Origin: Mansonella perstans | Lineage: Eukaryota > Nematoda > Chromadorea > Rhabditida > Onchocercidae | Reading direction: 5' to 3' | NCBI GenBank assembly: GCA_037074765.1 | Contig: JBAMDO010000060.1 | Location: 62,001 to 126,000 of the forward strand | Length of the DNA stretch: 64,000 nt | In this document: piece by piece, positions 48,401 to 62,408 of the stretch | How the letters are laid out: every line of letters begins with the position of its first letter | How positions within the stretch are numbered: the stretch's first letter is position 1 | Position numbers and translations under genes: made by a program | The notes under the pieces: model-generated | Seen by the model: the letters and a program-made list of their open reading frames with translations, nothing else | Database searches by the model: none | Told to the model about the DNA's origin: nothing

Positions 48401-50939
48401 ATTTCATCTATTCTATCGAATTTTTCACAAAACAAGTCGAAAGTATGATGCAGGAGTAACATTCTTTAGCATCATTTCATATTTGCTATACTTCTTATTC
48501 ATTCATTAAGATGATTCAGCTAATGATTTAGTTTTAACAAAAATTTTTTGAAGAAAAGTTTTGAGGTTGTAATAGAATTTAAGATAACGAACTGGGATAG
48601 GTGTAACAGCCAAGAGAAATGAGTTCTGATTAATCAATCAATAAAAGTGATTCATTACTAATCCTCACGAATTAATAACTTTTCTTGTTATCGCTTAAAG
48701 TTAATTACTAAGACCGTTAGATTGTAGTCTCTCATCTTTGCAAGCCTACTTTATCATTATGATTAGTTGGCTTTCAAGTTATTATTACGACATGCTACCC
48801 TTCATTTACTCTTGCTTCATAGCACATAGGCACTCTCTATTATCATGAAAAATTTTCTCATCAATTTGAAATTTATTGGGCTTTTTTTTTTTCCAAACGA
48901 GAGAATTTCAGAAGTAACCTCGAGAAAAATTTTTTCAATGAAAACTCAAGATTTTCAAACGATTGCTTCAACAGAGTGATTAATTCTTAAAATACTGGTC
49001 CTGTGGTAAACAATAAAATGGTCAGAAGTAGCGTGATAATTTCTCATTAATAATTGAAATTCCGCTAACACAAAAATCATTTTTCAATTGATATGGATGA
49101 ATCACTCCCTTATTTACAGAGCAACATTAGTATTGTTTATCTTTCTCGAGTGAAATACTTACCTATACATACGTAAGCTTACACACATATGTTTCGTTGA
49201 TGAATGATTGTTTCGTGAACTTTAAACTAAATTTTTGAGCTTTCATTTACTTTTGTATATTTGACTTTTCGTTTGCTGGAAAAATTTTTCAGTCCTGGAC
49301 TTACACCCAAAATGATCTTAAAATTTTCAAAAAAAAATTACGAGCAAAGTTCCGTGAAGTTTTTCAAAACATTTTATTGCTTCATTTATTGAAATCTTTG
49401 TCAATTTCTGATTTGGAAAATATGTTTGTTTAAATTGATGCAATTTCAAATTCACAAACCTAGCCGATTTTGTTGAGCAACTCGAACCTCTTCCGAGAAA
49501 ATATTTTTTCCTGATATTGGCACGAATAACGGATTTTTCCAAATTCTCTCTAAAAACGATTAAAATTTCCTATCATTTCGCTTAGTGATTTCAATTCAGT
49601 TTTATTTTATTTATTTTTTCGTTTCAATCCGTAATAATCAAACATTGAAAATTTTTAACATCAAGTCTCTATTTTCTTAAAAATATTTTCTTTCTTTGTT
49701 TCATTTCTTTTAAATCGATTCACTGTGCAAAAGTTGGCCGTAGGCAATCTTAAAATCTAAATTTTGAAGCTAGGCCTTGTATTCCGAAATTAGAAATTTG
49801 CCTGTTCGGCATTTTAAGATCTAATTTTTCCACTTCTTCATTCTTTTCTTTCAGTCAAAAACTTCATTTTGCTGATTCCTCCTACATTCATTCTTCCCAC
49901 CAAAATAGAAATGCATTAAAGTATAAAGCTTAATTGTTTAGCAGATTCAAGTGATGAACTATGCTTCAGCTACTGCAAGAAAAAGTTTTAGAAGATAAGT
50001 GCTTGATTAAGATTTGACATTTTAAGGACGCTAATACATCATTACGAAAGTTATGAAGCGTAATCTTATTAAATTTATAATGAACTAACGTAAAAAAATC
50101 GAACTTGAGGCTCCCTTTGATTCAGGAAAATATCCCTAAAAAGCTTTGCTTAGCTTCAGAAAAATATCAAACGTAAATGTATGCTAGTCATAAGTATTAC
50201 TGATTTTCTTCTTGCTATTCAACTTAAAAATGGCTTGATTTATAATAAAAAGCAAAGTTATTTACAACAAAATTTGATATAAAGTTTAGATTTTAGTTTA
50301 AGTATTCTCGATTTTTAAAATTTCAACTTCTCAGGATGGATTTAAAATAGCTCTGCAAAAATTCACTTTCGAAATGCACTAAAACTTACTTTGCATGAGT
50401 TACTTTTGAACACATAATTCGCGCCATGTGTAATAACAAGTATGAAATTTACTTAAAAAATTTAATAATTCTAGTGAGATGCAGCGACATATCGTCTGCT
50501 TTTCTTTACAGCTCTATTCGTATCATTTCGCCAGAAACTTTTCCTCAGAACAATTTATTTTTTATTTAAAAACTAAAAAAGCTTTGGAAAGTATTGAAGT
50601 TACAATGATTTTCAATACTGAATACCATTAGTCTTTCTATATAAAAGAAATCAGAGTCGAAATTAAAACATGGAAGAAAAGTAGCTTTTAATGCTTTTTA
50701 GAAAACCTGAAGATAAGAACAATAATATTTAAGAGAAATTTTGGTTTAATTTAGAAGCATCAAAAGAGTAAAATTCGGGATGCAATTGAAATGTTTTATC
50801 AATCGATAAAACTGAGATGAAAATCTATTTTTGAGCCATTTATGTTTTTTCAGAGAAAAGGAATGAAAAATTACTCATTACTTCAGAAGTTGCGTCAACG
50901 TTTCTAATGGGTATTAGAACCGAGAATAATTGGATATCG
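45401..50939. other. Long intergenic region without recognised genes
   Basis: This 5.5 kb region separates the candidate membrane protein (-) from rapsyn (+). A 20-base direct repeat AAACCATTAAATAGCAATTA occurs at 46905-46924 and 46966-46985. Open frames such as 47116-47442 show no family motif. A C run (46993-47000) beside a T run is the only other oddity. Confidence 0.5.
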
Positions 50940-53900
50940 ATGGGTCAGCGTATCGCCAAGCATCACATGCAATCCGGCGTTAAACTCTATCATCGACGAC
51001 GACCTCAGCAGGCTATGGGTCGTTGGCGAGCTGCTCTCCGCCGACTTACGTAGGCCACTTTTCCGCTATGTTTTTGCAACCACTTTTCATATTTGATTTT
51101 AATCTAATCTTTCTGAACATTGTTGACCTCAAAGCTACTACCGGAATTCGGAATTCGAAATCTACCGGAATTCGCGATTTTTATTGCAGAAATGCAGAGG
51201 ACCAGTTTATAACGCTCGGATATATGGCACAAGCATGCTGTGATACAGGCAATTACCAGCAAATGTTGACATATGCCTTGCAACAAATGGAATTGGCCAA
51301 TATCCAGCAAGATGATTTCATGAAAAGTGAAGCATTTCTGAACCTAGCTAAAGCATATGAAAGATTGGCTGACTTCGGCAAAGCAATTGGCTACAGTCGT
51401 GCTAGTCTACAATATGTAACCATGGATCCAGAAACTCATGGAAAAGCGCATCTCGGTGCCATTCATTTTCTTTTTTATCCAAAATTTCAGATTAAAAAAA
51501 TCTACAAAAAGTGTTAGATGGAGAATGAAAAATGCATGTTTGTATTTATTGCTATAGATTTCATATTTTAAGACATAAATTTCTGCAAAGTAAGAAATAT
51601 TAAGATATGGCTCTATTAGTTTCTGTGATGTGCAGAATATCCGATATCTCAGTTTGTAGATATGAGTAAGAAGCATAACTGAAAGAAACATTTTTGACGA
51701 AGATTACTTAAAAGCAAAATGAGTCTACTAAAACAATAAGATTCAATTGCTACAAAGAATATCTACATCGATTAGTCAAAGAGTAGAATAATTATGGAAG
51801 GATTAAAGGTCAAAATAAATATCTTTTCGGCAACCAGCAAAAGAGAGTTGCGGTAGCTTCCTCCGGAAAAAAGAAAATTCTTGAGATTTATGGTAAATCA
51901 TTAAAATATTGAAGAAAAATTTCAACTATCCTTTGTTTTTGACAACAAAAGCAACACAGTAAGAAATATTAAGGTATGGCTAATGCACTGTAGGAACTTT
52001 TATTCAAATCAAATTCATTGATTTTATCGAGCTTTCAAATGACTCATAACAATGTCATTTATGTATTAAAAAAATTAATATTGAAAGTTTTACAACTAAA
52101 ATAATTGAATTAACAATACTCCATTTGCATTTATGTTATGCATTATAGTTGTGGCCCTGTCACGGCTTGGATTAAGTCAATTCCAAGCTAGCCTAGATGC
52201 ATTTCAAAAAGCGATGTGTGTCGCAAATCAGTATTCTGAAAGGCTATTGGAATTACAAGTGTGTATTGGACTTGGCGTTCTTTTCACCTTGCTTAGGTTT
52301 CATGTTTTTTTTATAACTTTGATCGCTTATGCTTAGTAAAAAAATTTTATGAAAAGAATACTTATCAATTGTAATTGTCAAATTGCAAATATTAGGGATT
52401 TATCGAAAGCGATTTTATTCTTGCGAAATGCATTAGCAATTCTGGAAGGTGTAACGATCAATGATTCGCATGCAAATTATCGTAGCGTTGCACTTTATCA
52501 CTTATCAGTTGTTTTACGGAGAAATGGTTCACTGGTAGATGCGAAGGCAACATGTGATGTATGTTTTCCTTCCTATTTCAAAACTCAGATTTAAGATAAA
52601 TGCGCTAATCTCAAATAAAATCTAAAAATGTGAAAATTCTTTTCTTTTTTGATATCAATTAGACTTGACAATTATTTTGCATATTCTATTTCAAGAACTT
52701 ACTTGAGTTACTACAGTTAACACAGAGCAAAGAGCAAGCAAATTCGAGCATCGATCGTGATCTGCAATATTTCTGCAGGAAGCAATGAAGTTGGCGCAAG
52801 AAACTGGCAATCGTTCCGTTTATGCTCGTTGTTTATGCTCCATGTCTAATATATGTTGTAACTTGGGTGAATCTGAAGCCAAAGAAACTCTCACTGTATG
52901 CTTTTGAGCCAGCAACTTATAATAACAAGAATATTGTACTTAACATAGTGAGCATACTTTAAAAGGATACAAAGTCGAAAAAGAACAAAAGAAGCAAAAA
53001 AGACGCAAAATATCACTGAGTTCCGAGTAAATCGGAATTAATTGTGGCTTATTGATATTCATATCAAACTGATACTTCCTCAAGATCGTATCACACAGAT
53101 GAGCTGGTTTCGTTATGAAGAAGCATATCGAATAATGCGTCAAACGAATGATCGGATGGGTGAAGTATTAGTTCTAGGTAGTATGGCTAAGTCAGCTTCC
53201 GAATGTCGCACTTTTTACACCGGTAAATGCGAGTGTCAGGTCAGTTATCTTTTTTGATCAGCCATTAGTAATATTAATGAATTGTTATCTTTGAATATAA
53301 AAAGTTTGCATATTCATTGCTCATTTCAAAAGCAAATTCATTTTTTCGTTGCATACGATGTCCTTTTTCGGCAACTTTTTTAAATCCGAAACTAATACCA
53401 ATTCGTTGATTATTTATCGATTGTGCAAATTTACGATTGGTTCAATATTTGCAGGCGATTCGGCTCAATAAAAAATGCTTAGAAGTAGCTAAAACGATCG
53501 GATGTAAGGCAAGTAGTTATTCCTCTTGAAATCATCATTCAATAATTAAATCGGCAATCAATTCTGAATGAAGTTTAGTAAAACCAGTTCAATGATTTTT
53601 GGTACAGTCGATTTTTTTTAGTTAAAATATGTTTGATTGTTTGAAAATACTGTTTGAGTTTAAATCATTTTCAGTATGCAATGATGAAATGTCATCTGAG
53701 GCTGCAGGATCTTTACAATCAGCTGAATGATGAGGATAGTGAAGAGTTAGCCAAAAAAGCTGTAGCATCATTGACCCAAGAGATGGAACTATTTTGCAAC
53801 TTCTGTGGACAACGATATGGACTACAAGATGCTTCCTTGCAGGCACTACGATGCTCACATATTTTTCATGAAAGGTCTATATGTATATATTGCAAAAACT

Positions 53901-55199
53901 TATATTTTTGAACAAATATGAATTTAACATACAAGTTAAAATCTAAAAATCCGAAATAAGAAAACATTTTAATCCTGAATGTAAATGATCCATTTCCGAA
54001 ATAAATCATTATTTTTCCCACATTCTTGGAAATTCATTTGTTAGTGTTGATGAGCGTCTTATAAATGTATGGTACGGAAATTATTCTTTCCATATTTGAA
54101 ATGATTTGAATCAGGAATATTAAATTCTTTAAAAGAAAATTTCAATTTCTTAAATTTTAGTTCTAGCTCTCATTTTCAGACTTTAAAAGTCAAAAAACAT
54201 CTTTTCAGATGTTTACAGACATATTTGGCGGAATGCTTAAATCCAAATTGTCCGAAGTGTCAATGCAAAGCAGTGCTCATGGAGAGTTTATCAGTGAGTA
54301 CACCATCCATTTCATCAATTATCGCTAGTCCAAAACAATCACTTACATTTTCCGGTACGTTTATCTAACTTGTAAGTACAATGATAACAGCTTTTCGCAG
54401 CAATAATAAATTCAATCGATAATTATTTCTAAAGACGGTATACATATTTTAAATTACTATTCAAAAGATTTGTTTAACTTCTGCATTAAAAAAAGTTAAA
54501 TAATACGGTTAGGACTCGTTCTTCACTGCTTTGCCTTATTCGTTTAAATGTTTCATTCATACAGATAAATGTGATAATCCTGCAGAAATCATACCAGTGT
54601 GGTTCACTGATCAGATACCAGAATCGTCTGACACTCTTAGATTATCTGCATTCGAACAAGCTAAATGTGAACGCCGCCTATCTGTTCCATTGCTTCCAGC
54701 ATTTCGAGAATTAAAACTAGTTCAGACTGATGCCAAATCATCGCAAATTTTTGCTACTACGGTACCTCCAACAATCGGATCTCTGCCAGGTAAGTCTTCA
54801 TCTCTAATTTCAACGATTGCAACCAGAATCGAAATTGAATAAGACTAATGTGTACAATCATATTTAAACTTTTTTAGAAGGAACTGTCAAATTCACTTTT
54901 TGTATTTCATTGTATTTCATTATATTTCATAATGTTATATTTCAAAATTGTATTTTATTCGCATAATGATCTAATTCTTTTTTAATTGTATTTGATACGT
55001 CGCTGACAGTAAAAAAAATTCGTCTGTCATTTTGTTATCCCTCATATTTGCAATTTCAGTAAATGCATTGCCCAGTCCTCAGGAATATAAACCATTATCG
55101 CCATCAATTTGCAAAGTGGATGGTACTTTGCCAGTTTCTTCGGTACTTAACTACTCGGAAGAAGAACTACGGAGGGTACCAACCATCACTGATATATAG
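50940..55199 (+). CDS. rpy-1: Rapsyn, receptor-clustering scaffold (TPR plus RING)
   Basis: Eleven exons: 50940-51049, 51190-51455, 52149-52296, 52396-52558, 52779-52895, 53099-53239, 53455-53508, 53675-53874, 54209-54354, 54565-54789, 55060-55199; 569 residues. It begins [17 protein letters not shown], matching rapsyn and giving Gly2 for N-myristoylation. TPR-type helices follow ([55 protein letters not shown]). Near residue 373 a RING-type finger starts: [20 protein letters not shown], then CPKC (about 419). Rapsyn anchors and clusters nicotinic acetylcholine receptors under the postsynaptic membrane. A tail of about 150 residues, rich in Ser and Pro, follows the RING, so the protein is longer than the 412-residue vertebrate form. 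The exon at 53455 ends AAG/GCAAGT, a GC donor. Confidence 0.93.
51138..51174. repeat. Small GGAATTCG repeat in rapsyn intron 1
   Basis: CTACCGGAATTCG occurs twice around an extra GGAATTCG unit, giving three GAATTC sites within about 35 bases, directly before the acceptor of exon 2. Confidence 0.75.
51589..51981. repeat. 24-base direct repeat in rapsyn intron 2
   Basis: AGTAAGAAATATTAAG(A/G)TATGGCT occurs at 51589-51612 and 51958-51981 with a single difference, inside the intron 51456-52148. Confidence 0.7.
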
Positions 55200-58100
55200 C
55201 GTTTCGATTTCTTTGATTTCGTTTTGTTATTTTTCTTAACTTTGGGCAACTTATATTGATTTTAATAAGTCATTATTCCTTTTTAGAAATTTTCTTCTTT
55301 GTCTCGAGTTAAGAATTCATAGCAAGATATACTTACGAAATGACTGAAGGTTGAAAACAAAAGGATCTACAAAAATTGTTTGAAACTAATCCGTGATTAT
55401 AGTTTTCTTTTATTTAGAATTTGGAAATATTGACCAAAAACCATTTTAATACCAGACAAAATCTGAGACAAAATTTTTCTTCAATTTGAAAACTATTCCA
55501 AAACTTCATTTAAATTCATTTATTGTTGTGTCGTCGCCAACTGATCTTAAAATGCCACATTTTTTCCTTCTCTTTTGTAATCCACTTGCCAAAAATCTTA
55601 CCATTTCTCTTATATTTGTTCTGAATTTCTTCATATGTTTTGAAATATTTTTATGCAATAAATTTGATAATAATGGTAAACCTTTAGTGAACAAAATAAT
55701 TTTCGGAAATTTTAAATAAACTTTAAAATTTGAACAAAGTGAAAAATTTTTTCACTTTCCGAAATCTTCATGCAAATTCTACAAGCATAAACAATAGAAG
55801 GGAGTTCCATTTTATATTGTCACACTATAATAATAATAGAAAATTACACCGATCTTATCGCTGTTTAAATGATTCATATGTTGTTAGATTCACTGAGGTT
55901 GAATGTTGATTCACTTTACCAAATCAAAAATGCATGACATTATGGCCAGTTTGCGCTGTCAGAAAGCATATGTCTCGTTGAGCCCTAAGCTCTTCGAAAC
56001 CGAAATATTCACAGATACATTTCTCACATCATCATTTCAAATATTTTAACAATACCAATATGCGCCGGCTTTTGCATGCCTCTTCACTTCCTTCAAGTAA
56101 TACTTCACAAGTGTAACGCTATTAATTCAATTGGTAGATTTTCTGGTTCTCTTTGCTAACGTGCTTGCTTGTGCGTGGGCATAATTGTGTGCAATCCAAC
56201 AACTATTTTTTTTAGAAAATTTTTATGAAATCCTTTCAAACTATCATTTTTAAAAATTATAGCTTCGGATTTAAGCGAGTCAAATGTCGCTTAACAAGCA
56301 CAAATGTTTCCCTTTAGCCAAATTACATTTCGAATCGCATCAACGTGTGCATTCAACAATGCTTGCAATGATCATCTTGCAATTTAGTATGCAAGATGAA
56401 ATGTATTCACGTTTTTTGATTATCTAACATGTATTGTATTATCTATTGTTACATACTAATTAGTTATATCCTTCAGTTATCAGTATTTAACACACTTTTT
56501 CAATGATCATCATTGATCGTTATCACTTGTATTTATCTTTAATCCGATTATTTAGATGCACTTTTTCTTACCACTATTTCACTATTCAGATACGCACCTT
56601 GCCAAAATGCTGAATGACAAATCATTCAGAAGCAAAATTCGTTGTCTGTGATGAATGTAATTTAAAATTTAAATTTAAATGAAAAGAAGCCTTTCATAAA
56701 ATGCATCAATTTTTATGTGTCATAATGGGACCTTATCTCTGTAAAGAGTTGTTAATTTTTTCACTGAAAAGCCATTCCATTCATTTAGGAGGACATTAAC
56801 AAAAAGTTTTAATTCTTTGCAAAATGTTCCACATTGTTTTTAAAACCTTTCTGTTATTTTTGTTTTCAACACAAAGTGTTAACTCAATCCCAGGAAAAGA
56901 AAAAGAAAATATGGCCTTTGATCACGAGTTATTATTCCTTCCCCCTTCTCTTGCTAGTTCATATGATGAAAAGTGAAGTGAACTTAAAAACACTTGGCGA
57001 TGAATTATGAAGGCTCAGAAAAACACAAATGCAATATATCTAGAACTCAAGCTTCCAACTCAAGACGAACTCAAGCAACAAGCTTTCACTTTCTTCATTT
57101 GTTGCTGCCCACCCGATAAAAATTCTTCAGTGGCTCTAAGCTTTAATTCCTTCTATATCTTAAGCTAAAACAATTCTCATCTGTTTCAATTAAATTTTCT
57201 TATATTATCCAAAAAACAATAGTGATATATTTAAGATAAAAGTTAAAGGAAACTCCTTCTTATTCAATTCTCATTTTCTGGAAAACAACTTGTGTCTGAT
57301 AAGTCGATCTGAGTCCGGAAAAATGAACAAGCTTCTCTTCTACTTCACAAACATTTCATTCATTGAATCATTTATGAAAATATTTCTGCTTCCACCATTC
57401 ATAAAATAGTTAAACTATTTAGCTCTAATTAGTTTCTATAAGACTTAGTGATTTATAATCCCGTATTTAATGTTGTTTACGATAAAATAATGGCAAAAAT
57501 TTGAGCTCTGAGCTGACCGCTTACAATTCCTCTGTCTGTAAACATGTAAATAAACATATAAATCTGTAAACATATAAATCATAATCTTTCTTTGCTTTCC
57601 TTCTCTCATGTTACACATGCCATATATAGGCATCTAAAATCTAAATCAATTGAAATTTAAGCAATCAGTAATGAAACTCTTTAATCTAAAATTAATGCTG
57701 AAGCAAATCGTGTTTTCCAGTCATCTGTCACCAAAAAGAGCATTAGTAAAAAGATAAAATGGTGACCGCCACTGCACTGTTCATTTCTTTCATTTCTGTG
57801 CAATTAAATTTATGTGTTGCTTCAAATCTTGATGCTTACTTACTTATTTTATAAGAATCCTTCCAATTATTTTAAGTTCTGAAAGATATAGGTTGGATGT
57901 TTGAAAAAATAAGCCTCAAATGACAAATGGCTTCCAACTGTTGTCTCAAATTTTCGAAAACATTAAAGAAAAAAAAAGGAAAAAAAACGTTTCACAAATC
58001 CTTCCTCCAACATTCTTTTTGTTTAGTTGAACACTTCAATTTCTCACCTATTTTACATAATTACCACTTTATTTGTTTTCTGAGAAGATAACTGCAATGC

Positions 58101-59140
58101 CTTTGAATTTCGCAAATCCGTTTAAGCACAATGAAATTCGGTTAACTTGAAGAGTACTGTAACATATTCCAATATAATTAAATTGGAGAGATTGTTTTGG
58201 TCTGGAATGAAAAATGGAATAGAGCAATTTTTTTTGATAACATTTTAGTCCTTCTTCATTTTTCAAATTTTTTGTCAGCTTGGATTTTTGGTAAATAATG
58301 CAAATTTTTTACTTTTTTCATGTTAGACTTATTTTTCAACCTGTTATTATCATATTCTCTGTCAATAAAAGTTTCTGAATTGACATGAAGGGATTGATAT
58401 GACATAAGATTGACATGAACTTCCTATCTTTAGGTCAGAATGTTAGCTTCGAAAGTGCAATAAATTTTGTTTTGCCCAGCAAAACTCTCGAGTTACGTCA
58501 AGACTACTTTCATAGTATTCGAAACATTTTCCTGGGGCTATGATGAAGTTTTCATCTACACCAGAACGATCAGAAAACGTTGTTGCAAAACATTGAAAAA
58601 GAAAGAAATACATTTGAGATCGATTAACGCAACAAATTCGACACATCTTTCACTTATCCGCACACCTCGTGAGTTTAGCTATCTTACCGCAAATAACTGT
58701 TCAAATTTTATTTTCTTTCCCTTTTTTTGTCAGTTATTCATATCACAGCTTCTCAGCTATTTCCATAGTATGGGCAGTGCATAGTTACGCCTTATAAGGT
58801 AATTTAAGCAATTTAAAATACAGCCTTATTGAAAAAGAATTCATTCGATCCTGAATTTATTCAATCAGGAAAAAGAAAGTTATCCGTGAACTTAGGCATA
58901 AACTCATGCATACTCTATTTACATACAATTCATTAATTGTATGTTAATTTTTTCGTAAAATTCTACACCTTTTATTGCTACTTTTCAGGTAAACAATCCT
59001 TTTTGACTGCAAAAAAAAATGAGGTTCAACTAATTTCTGGTCAAGTAATTAAACCAATGTATTAATGCATACAGCGATTTTTATAACGAATTTAACTGAT
59101 GAAGTTTTTTTTAAAATCTGCAGATATACGACAGACAAAT
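55200..59140. other. Intergenic region between rapsyn and the ALP-like gene
   Basis: This 3.9 kb holds the rapsyn 3' UTR and the upstream region of the ALP-like gene. Open frames such as 58467-58784 lack family motifs and acceptors. A CTGCAG acceptor at 59119-59123 lies 17 bases before the ALP-like ATG. The frame stays open back to that acceptor, so an upstream coding exon for another isoform is possible. Confidence 0.5.
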
Positions 59141-62100
59141 ATGGCGTATGAAACGATTGCGGTGCGAATGAATCGAAGCAGCAGTGCGATCCCCTGGGGA
59201 TTTAGTATAAGCGGTGGAAATACCGTACCTATCAGAATTTCCACAGTATGTTATAATTTTTCATTTCCTTTTTTTAAACTTTCGTGAACTGTTCGTTTTC
59301 GGAGTTCAAAAATTTTCGGCGAAATCTTGTAACAAGTTATGAGCGGCGAAAAATTTTCAAGAAAAAAAGATTTACCAAATTTCAAAGATTTTTACGGAAG
59401 AAGTGCAACTGCATTTTGGTTATGAGATAGCAATGCTCGATCTGAAAACTTTAATCATAATTAAGCCTATTGAGAAAATTATTGTTCTACCTTACATAAA
59501 GTAGCCAGTGATACCTGGAATTTTCCGATTTTGTCTGAAGAGAATTACAGATAAATTATGCAAAGAGATTATCGCATTAACTATTATTAGTTAATGCCTT
59601 GTAAATTGACCATCTTGTTGTTGAACTTTCCCGAGTCTATTCGACGGATCCATTACTGACCGACAGCGCTAGTATAATAAAATCACAGCAAATACATCTT
59701 TGCTATTTTAGGTCGAAATTCAAATTAGGGAGAGAAACGATTTTCCAAAAAAAACTTTGAAAAAAAAAAATTTATTCAAATCTTGATTGAACTTAATAAA
59801 GCATCAATTCAATCACAGAAAATTGCCAATTAGCTAATTTCAAAAGATCTTAATTTAAATAAATTGAATCAAAAGTAGTGAAGATGAATTCACATTTCAG
59901 TGCTACGTGTTACAGTTGATAAAAAATTTATGGATATTTATATATGGATATTCTTTTCTTAAACAGCATTCTGAGGGAAATATTGACGAATGTGTGTATT
60001 ATTGCCATGTTAACAGACACTAGTAACTACAGAAGTTTTCTTCCTGGTCTTTTCTAGCTCGAACAGATAATAATTATTTTTTAATAAACATATCTATATG
60101 TTTCAGGTTGAAAAAGAAAGCCTAGCGGATAAAGCTGGATTACAAATAGGGGACACAGTCATCGAATTTTCCAATCACACTACGAAAGGGATGTTATTTC
60201 ATGAAGCAAAAAACATTGTCGAAAGAGCTTCACTCGAAATTCACATGCTTTTGCGAAGGTTTTTTCTCGTACAAAATTCTTATTCCTGGAAAATATTGAC
60301 ATGAATGACAGTACTAACTTATTTCTGCTGTTACTGATCCTTTTGTATTATAAGTGCATTAATCTCTTTTAAGATAAGTTACATCAAGTTTTGATTAGGT
60401 CAAAATAGTTTCTGAAAAGTAAAAATAGGTCTTTTGAAGATGATGAAAAATCGATAATATTCTTGCATCACTATATGATCATTCTCTTTTTCAATGATCA
60501 TTTCCCTAAAATTGCTGGTAATTGATGACTTGGAATTTCAGACAAGTAACGGAGCATATATGTATTCCATGGGAGCTAACCGAAAAAAACAACAAAATTA
60601 CGGTGGATCATATCAAGCCTCATGCTGTCAATTACAATTATAATAAGGTGAAAAATTTAGCAATAAATCTGAAATTTAAATCATTAATATAAAATAGCAA
60701 CGGTTTTTAGAAAAAAAAATAATCCCTCAACATCATGAATGAATCATCCAAGTACCGTACGTCTTCAAACAGCAACAGTAGTTATGAGATTATTACGTTT
60801 ACAGAAATCAAGAGTACAGATGAAATTTTCTGCCTCTCATATATGTAAATAGAAGTCACCTTTTTGAGACAAGTGAAAAGACCTTATCTAGAAATCATTG
60901 AAAGCTTCAGCTAGTTCAAGAAAATTGCAGAATAAACAGTAGTTTATAAATTCCGATTCTTTCCTTTTTAGCCTTTTTCTACACAAATTCTTTCACTAGT
61001 ATTTTAAGTAAACAATATTTGTTTCAATACAATCTCCAAAATGAAAGAGAAATGCAGGGAAGTCCTTTGAATCGCCCATTCAATCTTAGCTATCAGTCAG
61101 CTGCACCATTTACGAATGTAACGAATACGGAATCTCCATACGCCCAAAGTAGACGCTTTCAGGACACCCACAATGTTAAAAGCTACAGGTATTTGACTCG
61201 TATCACGTTATTATAGTCTGCTTATCCATAATTGATGAAATTATGAACTTTTATTAATTTCCTAAGTAAGCAATTTCTGTCTTGTCGATGAAGTGAAAAA
61301 AACCATGATTATAGAGCAGAATCACGCTATGGGAGTGAATATGATTCTCGCGGTAAGCCGATGCCGGAACGTAACGTGCCCATAGCGCTCCAGACCTCAG
61401 CTCCTTCATCTGCCTTACCTGTAACACCAACCAGCTACAGGACTGGTTTGGATAGCAGAATTTATGACCCAGTTCGTGTTGACACGAGTACCCCTTATAA
61501 AAATGTCGGATATCCTTCTTCTGGTTCTGGTCATGGACATCATCCGGTAAAAAGTACATCTACAAAACCAATATGGAAAAACACTGGGCGTAAGTTTTTT
61601 CCATCTTCCACTTTGAGTAACGTTACAATAAGATGGACTATACTAAGCTAATAATAAAAAAGCAGCGTGATTTGATTTGTGAAATACTACTCTTAAAGTT
61701 ACTACATGTTCTAGCTTGAAAAATTTGGCAGTAGAGACAGACATAAGACTCTATTAGGCGGTGTCCCCAGCTTTCTCTAGCCAAAATAAATATAATGGTC
61801 TGTTTAAGGAAGTCAAAATATTATTTAGTACATATAGTTTTAACTCAATATTTCATAAGCATTTATTTAATAAAGTTATCCTAAATTCACATTTTATCCC
61901 AGCAAATTTAATAATTTTATATTTCATACAGCTCGAACACTATTTCAACACTCACCACGTACGGAGCGTCAACTGTCACCACATGCAACAGTACGTCATC
62001 TACAATACAATTCTCCAATAAATCTTTATTCGCCACATAATGCTGCTGAACAATATATTCGACAAACTGGCGGACTTTTTGGCACTGAGTAAGTTTTTAT

Positions 62101-62408
62101 TTATGATGAAAAAATGTAACTTGAAAATTATGTATTTATTGCTTCCATAAGAGGAAATAGAAAATCATTCATTAAATTATTAAATCCATTACATCGAAAA
62201 AAATTTTTTTTTAAGATTATTTTAAAATTTTCACTGAATATTTAGACCATCATTACAACAACCGAAAGGTGATGAAGTTTATCTAAACTCTAAAACACGT
62301 CGTCTGATAGCGGAAGAGGAAGGTCAAAGTACATACGACAAATCCCCATCAACACAAAGTGCGAGCTTTAAGCGAATATCCCGTGCATGCGGTACTCCCG
62401 TTGATTAA
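59141..62408 (+). CDS. alp-1: ALP/Enigma/ZASP-family PDZ protein, isoform without LIM domains
   Basis: Exons 59141-59245, 60107-60258, 60542-60647, 61058-61188, 61315-61589, 61932-62088 and 62246-62408 give 362 residues, all GT-AG and in phase. The N-terminal PDZ domain has the family's PWGFSISGG ligand loop and DKAGLQIGDTVIEF. TVDHIKPHAVNYNY ends the domain region. The middle is Ser, Pro and Tyr rich. Near the end come INLYSPHNAAEQYIRQTGGLFG and KTRRLIAEEEGQSTYDKSPS, motifs I associate with ALP/ZASP proteins. The frame ends in TAA after SFKRISRACGTPVD. These proteins bind alpha-actinin at muscle dense bodies or Z-discs. Longer isoforms carrying LIM domains could use exons beyond the window. 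The fourth exon acceptor (ATGCAG at 61057) is the weakest. Confidence 0.9.
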
